A DNA stretch of 64,000 bases, from the NCBI GenBank assembly GCA_022578965.1, contig MU400508.1, forward strand, positions 1 to 64,000, given 5' to 3'. The stretch is from Xylaria sp. FL1777. Lineage: Eukaryota; Ascomycota; Sordariomycetes; Xylariales; Xylariaceae. A model generated the notes under the pieces. The model did no database searches. It saw only the letters and a program-made list of their open reading frames with translations, and had not been told where the DNA came from. The position numbers were made by a program, and so were the translations under genes. Shown here in pieces: positions 35,646-47,416 of the stretch; positions within the stretch are counted from its first letter, which is position 1, and each line of letters begins with the position of its first letter.

Positions 35646-36235
35646 ACAACGGTAAAGCTCGTCGGGAGACGCCGTTTCGCTTTCAGGCAAGCAAATCTTG
35701 ATGGAATAGGGGTATCGTTTAGCGACCTGGCCCGTAACTTCTCTTTCGACTCCATTCTAGCGCACTTTGCGTCCTAGATTCCAGGCGAAGCGATCCTCCC
35801 CGCCAACCCACAGCACAGCTTAGCGCTCCAGCGACCGAACAGTCTTCCCAAGAAGACAGACAAGCATCAAGTCCCCCCTTCCGCAGACCTTTTCCCCGAA
35901 AACGCAACCCCCCCCCCTTCGGAAGACTCTCCCCCGAGACAGCGTACAATCTATTCGACAAGGTCGTGTCGAGAAGCGACGGCGGAAGCGAGACGAAAAA
36001 AACATTCCCCAAGAGAGGGTACGCGGAGAAGGTTGAAAATTATAAAGTTGGCCCCGAATGATGGCTTGAGCCCCTCTAGTATGCTATCTTACATTTGAGA
36101 TCACGGAAATGACACTGGAAGACAGAAGGCGTTCTTGCTCCTCAGTCAAAGAAGCGCAAGCGAGTAGAACAAATCCGATTAGGCTCATTATAGATAAGAT
36201 GATACCCTACTATTTGCAATATTAGAACTTGGTTC
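35646..36235. other. Non-coding stretch with homopolymer and GA/CT-rich tracts
   Basis: Holds a C run near 35910-35919 and a purine-rich segment up to about 36020. Minus-strand frames here are Arg/Gly-rich and look like chance. Confidence 0.35.
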
Positions 36236-36300
36236 GACTGCCTGTGCCGGTCGTGGCGGTGCGGTCCACCTCGTAGCCGCCGAGCCGATGTTAATTCTCT
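36236..36300 (+). repeat. Dispersed repeat, possible copy 3 (partial)
   Basis: GTGGCGGTGCGGTCC followed by TCGTAGCCGCCG and GATGTTAA matches the core of the repeats at 25283 and 36625. The match is short, so relatedness is probable but not certain. Confidence 0.4.
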
Positions 36301-36368
36301 TATTTAAACGTAAACTTGCAACTAGCTTCAAAACTTAGTGTTTTATGAGTCTACTCCCTTTACTCCCT

Positions 36369-36386
36369 CTTCTTCTTCTTCTTCTT
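36369..36386. repeat. (TTC)n microsatellite
   Basis: About six TTC/CTT units in a row in non-coding DNA. Confidence 0.6.
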
Positions 36387-36624
36387 AGTGTCACAGCAGA
36401 TGTCTTTTTAGAGGTGAAGCTCTGAGTTGGGGTCCCAATTGTATATCAACCCTTATTGACAAAAGGGTAATTTGGCTACCCTTGGCCCATGGATCAGCCA
36501 GTCAGAGGCCGTGACTCTTAGTATTTGAATTATTCTCTGGCTTCGTATCTGGGTTTACTTCACGAATATCCCCTTTTGCCCGTGTAAAATACTCAAGATA
36601 AGTACAATATTGAACACTCGGCAC

Positions 36625-36790
36625 AAAGGTGTCTACTAACTATTGTGGAGGTACGGCGGTCCCGCCCTTTCCCTGTAGCCGCCGGGCCTCCGTTTTGCCG
36701 TTGGTGTGTTAACCCTACAACTTACAAGGGCACTCTGTATTAAAAGAAACGGAACGGTCGAACCCACCCGGGGTAAGCTGCTTCTCCTAC
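36625..36790 (+). repeat. Dispersed repeat, copy 2
   Basis: Same orientation and block order as copy 1 at 25283-25450 (AAAGGTGTCT, GTCCCGCCCTTTCC, GTAGCCGCCGGGCCTCCG, GTTAACCC, ATTAAAA). It is more GC-rich than copy 1. Copies 1 and 2 lie on either side of the HET/oxidoreductase/NLR segment. Confidence 0.65.
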
Positions 36791-37714
36791 TCCGAACGAT
36801 GCTGCTTCTACTTAGGCCTCCCTTGCACGTTTAATTAGCCGCGACCCTCGAGCTATCAGAAATATCGATGTAAAGCGACTAAGGAGCGTAACAGCCTCCA
36901 AGCGTCAGCTGATTTGCCAATGGCAACTATCGAAAATTCTGAGATCTGGTCAATTGGGAGATATCTTCTTTCGGCCTCTCAAGGTATTGCAATAGGGGAT
37001 ATCTACAGTAACTCCAAGAACCCCAAGCGTCCCAGGCGTTCTTCATCTAGGCAAGTCCAACGCCTGCCGATCTTAGGGTCTCGTCCTGGCTTATGTCAGA
37101 CAAGACTTAGTTTAGCACTCTAGCTTCGAGGATCTAGCGCGGCCATAAGGGATGTAGTTTGCCGTACAGAGTACCTATTCGTCTATAATATGAAATTCCT
37201 CTATCGCTCAGGCGACATATTCTACCCCGTTACACACATGTGAACTTCATCAGATCCTCCGGAATCGTGATGGAAAGGGCCGATGGCAGCACAGAACACA
37301 CTATTCAGAGACATCGTGATCCGGTAAGGCTCTGGGGCTGGGTTTCTTTTTGATTCTTTCCAGGGCTGGGATGCGGAGATCATATCTTCTTCTGTTGGCG
37401 TGCATTGGTGTTGGCTGCACCATTGGCCATCATCCATTTAGTGAGCTCAGCCTCCAATGCACTGGGCTCTGGGATAGGGCAGCAGCTCGGAAATCTTTCT
37501 AGATGTAGGCAGAACGCCGAGGATGATAAGCCACTCCTGTCTATTTTTTGGTTGCTTATTATTGGCCCCCAGCTCAGTTCTACGTCTACCACCTCAACTT
37601 GAACCGTTCCTTTCCATGTGATGGTTGCAGCTGCGTCCGGGAAGATGCTGTCCCACTTCTTCCTCAGTCGCTTCGTTGAGCCTCTTACGCAGCACACCGT
37701 GAAATACCGTGAGA
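36791..37714. other. Intergenic region upstream of the 37.7-kb gene
   Basis: About 0.9 kb. Short frames of 60-105 codons occur on both strands but none has recognisable features. It should include the promoter of the next gene. Confidence 0.4.
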
Positions 37715-39181
37715 ATGTGGCATCAACTCAAGGCCGTGTTGTTACTCGTAGCAGTGGTAGGTACGGGGACGGCTCAGCGACCATCGACTGGGTCTATTTG
37801 CGATTACTATGCTATTAGGAGGTTCGGCAAGAACTCCAGCGATACGCAGTTCATGCTGATGCAGAGTATTGTTGCACTCGCTTTCGGTGGCGGAGCGACC
37901 CTTAGCAACGCTTCGGACGATAGCACTGGCATACTCAATCCGGGGTTGTTTAATGGGTCGGCTATCAATCTAAGACCGTGGTTTGACGGTTCAAGTATGT
38001 TTCATGCTTCATCCTACCTCGATTATGTTATTTACTCAGTGCGTAGAAGCAACGACGAACTTGAACAACCAAGCCGTCGGGATCAATTGGTTGGACGATG
38101 GAGCGCAGGAACCATTGATGGCCTTCCTCAACGGCACTACCGATACGGTGGAGTTAGATGGCCAAAAAAATGAATAGTATGCCGACGATACATTCTATCT
38201 GTCAGCTTGGTCCGTATATGCTAATGCGATGAGTCTCACAGCCGACTCTTCGCCCACTTCTACTCGGCGTTTGGTAGAATCTACGGCTGCACGCTCACGG
38301 AAGGGTTTCCAAGAGCAAACGACAGTGGCAACCCAATATCCCCAGCGTACGTACATAAGTTCATGAATCTGAATCAAACGAATCTCGGGTACTTCATTGA
38401 TCAGCTCATCATGGCGAGCGAGTATTATGGATTGTCCAAAGATGACGCAAGTACTCTGAGCACATTCTTTAACTCGCGATACAACGTGCGCTGCGCGCCA
38501 GCAATTAATGGACAATTGTACTCCATCTGCCAAGCACCCGAATGCCCGCTCGCAGTTCCGAGCCCTGACTGCAACGCGTACGTGGACATTGGGCCTGGTG
38601 ATAATAGTACCGACAGCGGAGGATCCAGCACAGCGCCCACGGGTCCCTCGCAACCTATCTCCTCAACTACATCAACATCCTCAAGCGAGGTGACTACAAG
38701 TTCACCCTCTTCAACGCCACCAAGCAACGGTCCAGCTTTGTCCTCGGGCGCCATAGCAGGAATCGCGATTGGCGGGGCGGTTGTTGCTCTGCTTGCCGTG
38801 GGCTTATGGCTGTATCATCGCCGGTGGCAGAAATCCAAACAACCACCGATGGTCGCCATGCCATATACTGGAGGAAGCGGCCACCTTTCTCCATCCTTGG
38901 GGCACCACCCCTATTCCCCATACACACCAACTCTGGGAGCACACACAAGCTACACACCTTCATCAGCCCCACGAGACTCACACCTACCCCATGGGTCATT
39001 CGTAGAGCCCAAACAGCCAGAGGCGGAATTGGGAGTCCCGACTCCGGTAGTCCCTCATGGTCCGCCTGGGATAATGCAGGTTGCGGAGATGGAGAGCCCG
39101 ATGCACTCCGAGGCGGGTGGTACGGTGCCGCAAGGGAGGTTTGGGGAGTCGGCTAACACCTGGGAGCAGACGAGAGGGTGA
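37715..39181 (+). CDS. Secreted, single-pass membrane protein of unknown function
   Basis: Exons 37715-37994, 38047-38176 and 38242-39181 give 449 residues (the second acceptor could be 3 bases later, removing one residue). The signal peptide is MWHQLKAVLLLVAVVGTGTA. The ectodomain of about 230 residues has conserved-looking blocks: ICDYYAIRRFG, GILNPGLFNG, NNQAVGINWLDDGAQEPL, EYRLFAHFYSAFGRIYGC, FMNLNQTNLGYFIDQL, FNSRYNVRCAPA, CQAPECPLAVPSPDC. A Ser/Thr-rich stalk leads to one membrane segment (IAGIAIGGAVVALLAVGLWL), then HRRWQKSK and a Pro-rich cytoplasmic tail. I have a general recollection of uncharacterised fungal proteins with these blocks, but no function is known. The restored EYRLFAHF segment across intron 2 supports the model. 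Confidence 0.82.
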
Positions 39182-40852
39182 GATAAGCTGAGGGAAATAT
39201 ATGCGCTCACTTTATTTACTTGTTGTCAGTTTTCTAGCGGTTAAATGAACCGGTTACCCTCAAGCTATAGGGAAGTCATGCCGATTGGAGAATGGCGTTC
39301 TCTACGATTAATAAAAATAAACTAATATGAACTAAAATAAATAAAAGACGGTGCTTGTGGGAAACGGTTGTTCAGTCACTGTGCAATGCTGTAGGATGGG
39401 AAGTATATATTACCTCATAAGTCATTTCGACACATAAAGCAAGCTATCAATGCACCTGGTACGCAATATGGCGGCCAGATCCTTATTAAGTATAGTTAAC
39501 AGAATACTTGATTTCTAAGTACGTAAGCTTAGTAATGCCTTATAGAAGGCCTATTAACCCTACCAAGCTACTATCTTCGAGACCTTCAAGATCAAGTAGG
39601 TTCTACTAACGGGATAGACTAGCCTTTCGGTTTGGTATAAAGGAGTTGTTGCATTCTAATAATAAGGAGGTCAAGGTAAAAGAGATTAAACACTGTTGCC
39701 ATGAATATTAACGATCTTTTCCGGCGGGAACCTCATCTTCTCTCACTTGGTGTCAGAAAATACAGGATCGGTAGGTATGCCGAATACAACTCTGCAAGAT
39801 AATATGCATGAAGCTTTAGTTTATCTGGTTTACACCAATTACCATTCATGTGATTACTGAGTACCCCGAGCTTCCCCGCACATAAAAGACATGGCGTAGC
39901 AGTGTATAGGGTGATATCATGACTAGAGCGTGATAAAATTATGGCATTCGCTAGTTTACTGGGGGGATACATAAGATGAATCAAGAGACATTTGGTCTCG
40001 ATGCAATGGTAGATTGGGCAGCAACGATAGTGTGTGGTATGTGGTATGTACTGTGTGTGTTCTTTTCTACGATGGGTTGTACAGAGCGCTGCCTGCAATA
40101 CAACATGAACTGTGCCAGCAATGGCATCAAACAGTTTAGCAAATGAAATTACAGTAAAGCCGAAGCAGCAGGGAACATAGCACATCGCAAAAGAAATCAT
40201 AGAAAAACTTAACTGATAAGAGTTGAATTCCTGAATGATGACTCTATGGAAGTTATGACATCAAGTTAACCTTCTTCCAAAGAGATAGTCTTATCAGTAG
40301 TAAGGATGATGAATCATGCACATGCACTTCGGTTTATAGTATTATTCGGTATTGTCAAGGGTAAAGGACCTCACACCCTCCCTATTTCCAGTAATGACGG
40401 GGTCGCTGACCGGCTTCTGCATATGCGTGTCAGTCCTAGGGAGCTTCCGGCTACTCGACATATATAGTACAGTGCCGGTATACTAGATATCATACGTACT
40501 ATGCCACTATTCGGACACGGGAGTTCTGTCGGCAACATTGAGATGCTACGAATGAGGGCTTGGCATAATTAGGCTAGTTACGCGTGTCAGAGTAACACAT
40601 TCCTACTTGTTCGTTTGCTAATAGTGCATGAAAATGGAATGTAAGTTTATCTGCCATGGCCCTCGTTACCATTACTCTCAAAAACGTCATAGAAGCTTTC
40701 ATTTGTCTAGACCTAGCACCCCGCATAGCCAGAAATATTAATATTTAGACTTTCCGCTGTCCTGCTCCCCCACTGACTAATTCTAAAGCCCTCTTCACCT
40801 GTCATCAAAAGCTCTCGAAATATTTACCCAAATACAGGACCGATTTGCCAAA
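39182..40852. other. 1.7-kb intergenic region, AT-rich
   Basis: No gene is supported. The 155-codon minus-strand frame at 39733-40200 is rich in Cys, His and Ile, has no start context and resembles no family. It probably includes the promoter of the sulfite oxidase gene. Confidence 0.4.
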
Positions 40853-43440
40853 ATGCAGGGAGATATTCCTATACGGGAACCTGTTCAAATTCAGGTCCGT
40901 GCTATAACAACACACAAGCTTCTTCCGCTAACGACAGTAAGCCGCAAGATGAATGGAGAGTTGAGCAAGGGATAGCAGGTGTAGAACGTTACCTGCTTGA
41001 TCAGACAAAGGGGCCTAGCCGTCAGGGACGTGCTCCTGCCCCTGAACACCCAACTACTCCCCCTATTGATCCCAAGTTTGACGATAAGCTCGCTAACGAC
41101 GAGGTCCCTGGTTGGAGCGGGTAAGAAATAGCATGGTATTATCAATGAAGAGTACTAATAACTTATACCTAGATATGTCGAGTGGGAGGACTATCCGGAA
41201 AAAAGGAAGGCGGCCCATGAGATCTTGATATCACACGAATTCCCACCCCCTCCAGAATTTCAGCTCGAACAGATTCCTGGCACGAATCCGGTACTTGAAG
41301 GTAAGTATCTTAATATGTGCATATACCTCTCATAAATTAACCAATATCATATTTCTAGGTATTCGGTGGAAAGAATGGCATCGTGCCAGTAAGTAGTTCC
41401 AAAAGTTAACTTTGTTGTTTCTCTGGCCCACGCCGAAATAATCAATTACTTTCTGTAAATTCTCTGGATAGCTAGACACTATTCCATCATTGCAGAAGGA
41501 AAATCACTGACTGTTGGTTGATACTGAAGTTGGCGGGCGTCTCAAGAATGTCCCTGAAGAATCATGGGCTATTGTGCAGGAAGAGAAAGACCCAAGCATG
41601 CTGCATCTTTTGCAGTTCCCGTACAACGGAGAGCCACCGAAAAGACTCGTTACTGAGCACGACATCACGCCGAATCCTCTCCACTTCATCCGAAACCATG
41701 GCGGGTGAGTGATCGATGGAACCCGGAGGCATGTGGCACTTTACTAACCCTGAAAAGGATTCCAGTCATAGAGCCCGACTCCTGGTTTCTTCGGCTTGAG
41801 GGCCTTGTTCGAGAGCCTAAGAAGCTCACATTAGCCGACCTACAAGATGAAAGCCGGTTCCCTCGCATGGAGAGGCTAGTGACAATACAATGCAGTGGTA
41901 CTCGCCGGTTTGAACAGATTTCGCTCTACGCTGGCGAGGGAGACGAGAGTAAGTAATTCTCCCAGTCATTTATTCTCTATTTTTGCAGCTTTTTGATAGA
42001 ACGCACCTTTTCGCGTTATTAATTTCAAGTGTAGTGATCAATGCGCCATGGGCTGAAGGTGCCATTGGCACAGCGCGTTACGTTGGCGTCTCCCTCAAGA
42101 AAGTAATTAAGGATTGCGGCGGGCTCATTGATGGCGCGAAGCATCTCGAACTGGTTGGGGCAGACACCGTGAGTAAATCTCGGAGTCATCTTCTCACCCC
42201 TAGACATCTTCGGAGTAAAAAGGCGCCGTTTCAGGCAAACTCATGTTGTTAAAGCTTCCACTGATTCTCAACAACCCGATATCATAATCAGAATTTTAGT
42301 CACTGACCCAGAGCGATGCAGTATTTCAAAATGAACGAAATCATGAATTACGCTATCAGCGTACCCTACTCTAAGGTTCGAGCAAACGAGGTCATGCTTG
42401 TTTGGGAAATGAATGGCCAGAAACTCCCAAAGATACACGGCGCTCCAGTTCGAGCCGTTGTAATGGGCTATATCGGCGCAAGAAGCGTGAAATGGCTGTA
42501 TCGGGTTACAGCAATCCGTGAACCGACACGAGCACCGGTGCAAAGCAGGGAGTATCTGTACTTCAATCAGCAGGTGGGCAAGCACAACCAACGTTGGTCG
42601 GATGGAATTCAAATACAGGAGATGCCTGTTAGCAGCGCTATCGTAAGTCGCTTCTGAAATAACGCGTTTCGCTTCCTCCACCTTGGCTAAGGGGAGAGGG
42701 CCGCGGTTGACTTTTGCAAACACCTTGTTTCATTCCCCAGAAGATAAATCACTAATTCCCTACTTTATGCAGATGTCCCCTTGGAATAAACAGGTAGTAA
42801 TACATGAAGGCAAGATCTCAGTGAAAGGATGGGCCTATTCTGGAGGTGGCCGATGGCCCGAGAGGGTCGAAGTCAGCGCCGACGGAGGCTTTTCATGGTA
42901 CATGGTACCTGTCGAAAACCTTAGCCCCAAGCACAAATTTGCCTGGAGAACGTGGAAAACGGAGCTTCCTTGCGATGTGGAGGGATGGATTGAGCTTGTG
43001 GTCCGATGCTGGGACAACAGCCTAAGGTATGTCCTGAATTATTTCACATTTTCTTCACAAAATTTTATTCGAGGCTAACTTCTGTATAGTAAGTCTATCT
43101 CTATTGCTTTATCTGGAAATTCGGCCGTCCGTTAGAGGCTCTACCCCTTCCCAGAAACTCTTCATGACTCACGATGATATGCTTACATATTGTAGACACT
43201 CAGCCGACCGAAGTCAGGAATACTTGGAATTGGGGCTTGCATGTTACGAGTAGCGCACATAGAGTCAGGATTTACAGCGTCAATAAATCCAAGGAGAGGA
43301 CGAGGGCGAGGCTCGAGGACTTTGAGAAGCGGGGCACCAGCTTTGTGCCGATTACCAGGCCTACTGAGTTCCCTACCATGAGTTGGGAGGAGTATGATCA
43401 CTACTTTGCTACAGCTGGGCCGCGGGATGTTGAGGTCTAA
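40853..43440 (+). CDS. Molybdopterin sulfite oxidase, 10 exons, one phase conflict
   Basis: Proposed exons are 40853-40894 (uncertain), 40942-41120, 41173-41300, 41359-41388, 41530-41704, 41758-41948, 42035-42168, 42322-42642, 42773-43025 and 43196-43440, about 565 residues. Landmarks are VPGWSGYVEWEDYPEKRKAA, FPYNGEPPKRLVTEHDITP, HFIRNHGGIPVIEPDSWF, the molybdenum-ligand motif VTIQCSGTRRFEQI, INAPWAEGAIGTARYVGVSL, EMNGQKLPKIHGAPVRAVV, GYIGARSVKWL, MPVSSAI, VKGWAYSGGGRWPERVEVS, VVRCWDN and NWGLHVTSSAHRV. These cover the SUOX-type fold and the dimerisation domain. No heme b5 domain is present, as in many fungal forms. It should oxidise sulfite to sulfate. The consensus donor after exon 9 (AG|GTATGT at 43027) leaves one base too many for exon 10; only an A|GG junction at 43026 keeps the frame. 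The first intron (47 bp, donor GTCCGT) is also weak. Confidence 0.8.
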
Positions 43441-44567
43441 AATGAAAACTGCTGTTTCCTCTTGAAAATGTAGGCTGGCTTGTCTTAGTGAAGATATAAA
43501 TATTCCCAACCATCATTCACCTACTTACCCTATGAGCCGATTGGTGAAATTTTGACGGCGTAGCATTGGTATGGAAATCCAAGCAGGCGAAAATTCCATA
43601 AGGTAGATACCAATTTCCTCTCTGCTAAGAGCAATGATTATCCGGATTCTTTAAATGGAGACGAAATAGGAATTGTCAAAACCCCAAAATGTTGGAATTA
43701 AGTTAAATGCGTTGTTTTGTTAGCCTAGATCTATCGCCCGACGCTTTCAAGAGCCGAGTTGAAGACGCCTTTGTTAAGACTCACTCGTAGGGGTTGTTCT
43801 GTTAATACTGGTAGTTCTCAATTATGCATTCGACTATGTAGTGTTGCCACTAGGACTGGTTAGAAAGATCGCAATGTATATTAGGTACATATATGGGATA
43901 GAATAACTAGTATTGCAATGCAGTGCAACATTCTTACTAAGCATATTTTTCAAGATCGGTTTCCTTTATAAATTGGGTCAATTTTTGCTACGAGGTTACA
44001 TATTGTCGTGTTGCTATATCACGACCCCGGCAGTGAAACATTATGTTTTCCGTCAGTCTGCATGCGCTAGTAAGCCGACTCTATCTATGACCTCAAAACG
44101 CAGTACCACACGCCTCATTTTTCAGAAAAAGACGGTATACGGCTGACCGTACACATTGAAAAGCATTTAGTGTATGCCTTTTTGCACAGTATACAGTGTA
44201 CAGTAGGCGCGTTAGTGGTATTCGAAATACTAAAGCCTGATGTTGCCGAATGGCACGTTGGGAGGTTGTATTTTGTAACATAGAATGCAGCACCACGTAG
44301 GAAGCAAGATGGTTATGTATAGGCGACTCCGTCTAATGACCTGAGCATTACTCGGAAGGAATAAAATGCAACAGTCGCACTCTTTTCCTGCTGCTTGTAA
44401 ATGGCACTTAGTAAAAATCCAACCGGTCAGCATTGAAATACTACTGTTGAAAACATTTTCTCTATTTCCCCCTTTTCCGATATTCCTTTCTCATTACATC
44501 CGTTCGGATAAAACTGGTAGCAAAACTCAACCTCCTGGCCTCATATTGTCTACTCACCTCAATCAAC
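43441..44567. other. Intergenic region, AT-rich
   Basis: 1.1 kb without a supported gene. Contains the 3' UTR of the oxidase and the promoter of the next gene. A CT-rich stretch at about 44455-44490 lies near its start. Confidence 0.45.
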
Positions 44568-46127
44568 ATGTCCCTTGATTCGTTTCACTCTCTACCCAAA
44601 GAGGTGCAGGAGGCGATACTCAACGGGCCAGCCCACGCTGCCCCTCCTGGTGTTGTTCCAAACCTAGGTGTGTGAAGAAAAATTCACCGTCTCGTCCTCT
44701 AAACTGGTCTCCTTCTATGACTTTTCCGGGTTTGTCATGCCGAACTTGGGAATCTCGACTTACGTATTTCTATACATGCAGAGCATCCTCCCAACGGTAA
44801 TAATCTGGTCCTAGTCGTCATCTTAATATGCCTTACATTCGCAACAATAGCCGCTATTCTGCGCGGATATGCTCGGATTTTTGTGCTGCGAAACGTGTCC
44901 CGCGAAGATTGTAAGTTCACCTTGTCAATCCTCTGGCATCTACCATAACTAAGATACTAGAAGACATCGCTTGTATTGGATACGTAAGGCAACAATGCTC
45001 TTCAAATTTTCTAGCTTTCAACTTCTTGCTGACCTCTAGTTTTCATAGGTCTTTGCTGTTGCTTGCGCTGCTTGTGGCCTTTACTGGATCCATGGGCCGG
45101 GAACTTTTATACATCAGTGGAATGTCAAAATCAAAGACTTATTTGAGAATCTACACGTAAGTCTTGTATAATTCATTGATAGAATAATGCGTTAAATAAC
45201 GGCTAGATTCTCCTTATCGCAACGAATTTCTATGATTTATCTATCGCAGCCCTGAAAGTCGCGATATTACTTGAATGGGCACGGATATTTGCTCCCCCGG
45301 GCGCTCGAGGGCTGTTTTATGTAAGAAGCTTGAGAATACAGTCATGAGGAACGTTGTTCTTCAGACAATATCTGGAGCTGATTGCTTTAGAAATATTAAC
45401 TAACTTGTGTCCCAGAAAATGTGTCACATCTTATTGTGGATGAATGTGTTGTTTTACGGCTCGAAGATTTTGTTGATAAATCTTGAATGCATACCTCACC
45501 GCGCGATTTGGGATAAAACTATTCCCGCTAAATGTCTTGACCAGAAAATCGTGTACCTTGTTGCCGCTGCTATCGGTGTTATCTCCCACATTTTTATTCT
45601 CGCCCTCCCTCAAACCATAATCTGGAAACTCAAGATGAACATGAAGAAGAAAGTTGGAGTTTCTCTTATTTTCACTGTCGGAGTTCTGTAAGGAAATTAC
45701 CTACTTGCTGTCTGTGATTGTGTTTAGGAGACGGGACTAACATGACGATACACATAGAACCACGACGGCTGGTATCTTTCGCCTCGTTGCTACAGCCCAA
45801 TTCTTGATCTCCTCTGATGTGACATATACGATCTCATCAGTTGCTCTCTGGGGCCTGGCTGAACTGACCCTGCTGATACTGGTATATTGCCTACCCGCAT
45901 TTCCATCGGTATTCCGAGATACTGCATTAGCTAGGACATTGTCTCGGGCACTGTACTCTTGGCCCAGGGTATTCATTAGAGTTTCCGACATCGACGGACC
46001 TGGCAAAACTAATAGTAAGGAAATGAATACTATTAGCCCGTACCAGAGCAGTAATGAAACTGCCGCCCTTGATCCTTTAGGACGCATGTCCTATATTTCT
46101 ACTGGAGTTGGCTACCTCAACGACTAG
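44568..46127 (+). CDS. Rhodopsin-like 7-TM integral membrane protein (fungal PTH11-related class)
   Basis: Seven exons, 44568-44667, 44782-44910, 44964-44983 (only 20 bp), 45049-45156, 45207-45320, 45416-45687 and 45758-46127, join in phase to 370 residues. Seven hydrophobic segments are visible, starting with NNLVLVVILICLTFATIAAI and ending with ALWGLAELTLLILVYCLPA. Features of the fungal rhodopsin-domain class are present: ILRGYARIFVLRNVSREDY after TM1, IAALKVAILLEWARIFAP after TM3, CLDQKIVYLVAAAIGVISH, LPQTIIWKLKMNMKKKVGVS and VALWGLAELTLLI. There is no CFEM domain. Such proteins are plasma-membrane sensors or receptors in some plant pathogens; ligand and role are unknown here. Confidence 0.87.
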
Positions 46128-47416
46128 AACGTGGACGAGGTTGGGAAGATTGCGGTCACGACTCATTTCGAACAGATTGAAGAAAGGTACAATGTCCCTG
46201 AGAGAGTTTAGACAGTGGCTTGTTGTATGAAATGCTTAGGTTAGACGCTTAGCCTACATCCAGTGTCCTAAAAACGGGAGTTCCTGCAATTGCCTTAATT
46301 GTTGAGCGCATAAATGTTGCATTTGGAAGGGTTTCATAGGCCGTATCTAAATAGATCGTATGATATCAATCTCAGTGAAGAATGAAATATTAATACGCTC
46401 GCCATCGAAAGTAACGGCGGCGTTCTGAAGACCATGGCAACATCTATAATGGCTCCGTATACCTTAGGGCGTACAAAAAGTAGTGCTTATCTTGAATGTA
46501 TGTCATATGCTGCTGCGTCTTAGCGGAATATCAAGGGAAGAAGTAGGAACCCGATTGGTGCTCCGCTAGCCCGATCTTTCAGCTTTAATATAGATCTCGG
46601 AATTTAGATACGATCGGGTTGAACTGAGGTGATGGTTGTCTCTGAACTGCATTTTACTTGGCGAGTGGCTTGTATCATGCTCCCGCAATGTAACCTAATC
46701 TCGCATATGCAACTCGCAAAGTCGGCACTCAACTTATCATTCGATGTGAGACAAACGATAACAAAACGTGGGCATAGGCAGGCTATATCATGTCCCCTAA
46801 TCTAGTTACCATAGATGTCACTCTCTACGACGGGGTGGTCTGAGTAGTTAGTGGCGTGTCGTAATACATAATTATAGCAGCGTATTGGTACATCCTTAAA
46901 GTAGAACGGCAATGTAGTTACTGTGATTGTCCTATATGCACTGATACTTAAGAACCTACTATGCTGCTGTGACTAGACGTTAGATGTAATGTAAGTATAC
47001 CACTTTAAGGCGACACTATGAACATGGTTACCAATGGTTAGTGACCCTACCATCTCCAAGGCATGAAGGACGGGTGGCAACTATCGTGAGAGCGAAAGTT
47101 GATTAATAAGGCGAATCTCGTCATAGATCATACTAGTCTTCGAATAATGTAGATGCGGGCCAGGGGTAAGTAACGCGCTCTACGATACACCTTGCTAAAC
47201 GCGCACGTCTTCTAGGTCCTACCAGGAATAGACCTGTTCAAGTGTAAGAGACGCGGCCTGGAGCGTGTTCATCTGATCACCTATCTCGACTGCCTTGACT
47301 TCCTGTTGACTAGACTATAGTGCGAATTTATATGTGTAGGATGAAGAGCGAGGAAGATACTAAAAAATCGAATCAGGTTATCTTCACCGTCACTACTTGC
47401 TAATTATACACTTTAT
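46128..47416. other. 1.3-kb intergenic region
   Basis: Between a plus-strand stop and the amidase stop (minus). No gene or repeat is recognised. Confidence 0.45.

Noticed and set aside
39733..40200. 155-codon minus-strand protein
   Set aside because: Cys/His/Ile-rich translation of AT-rich DNA; no signal, motif or splice partner.
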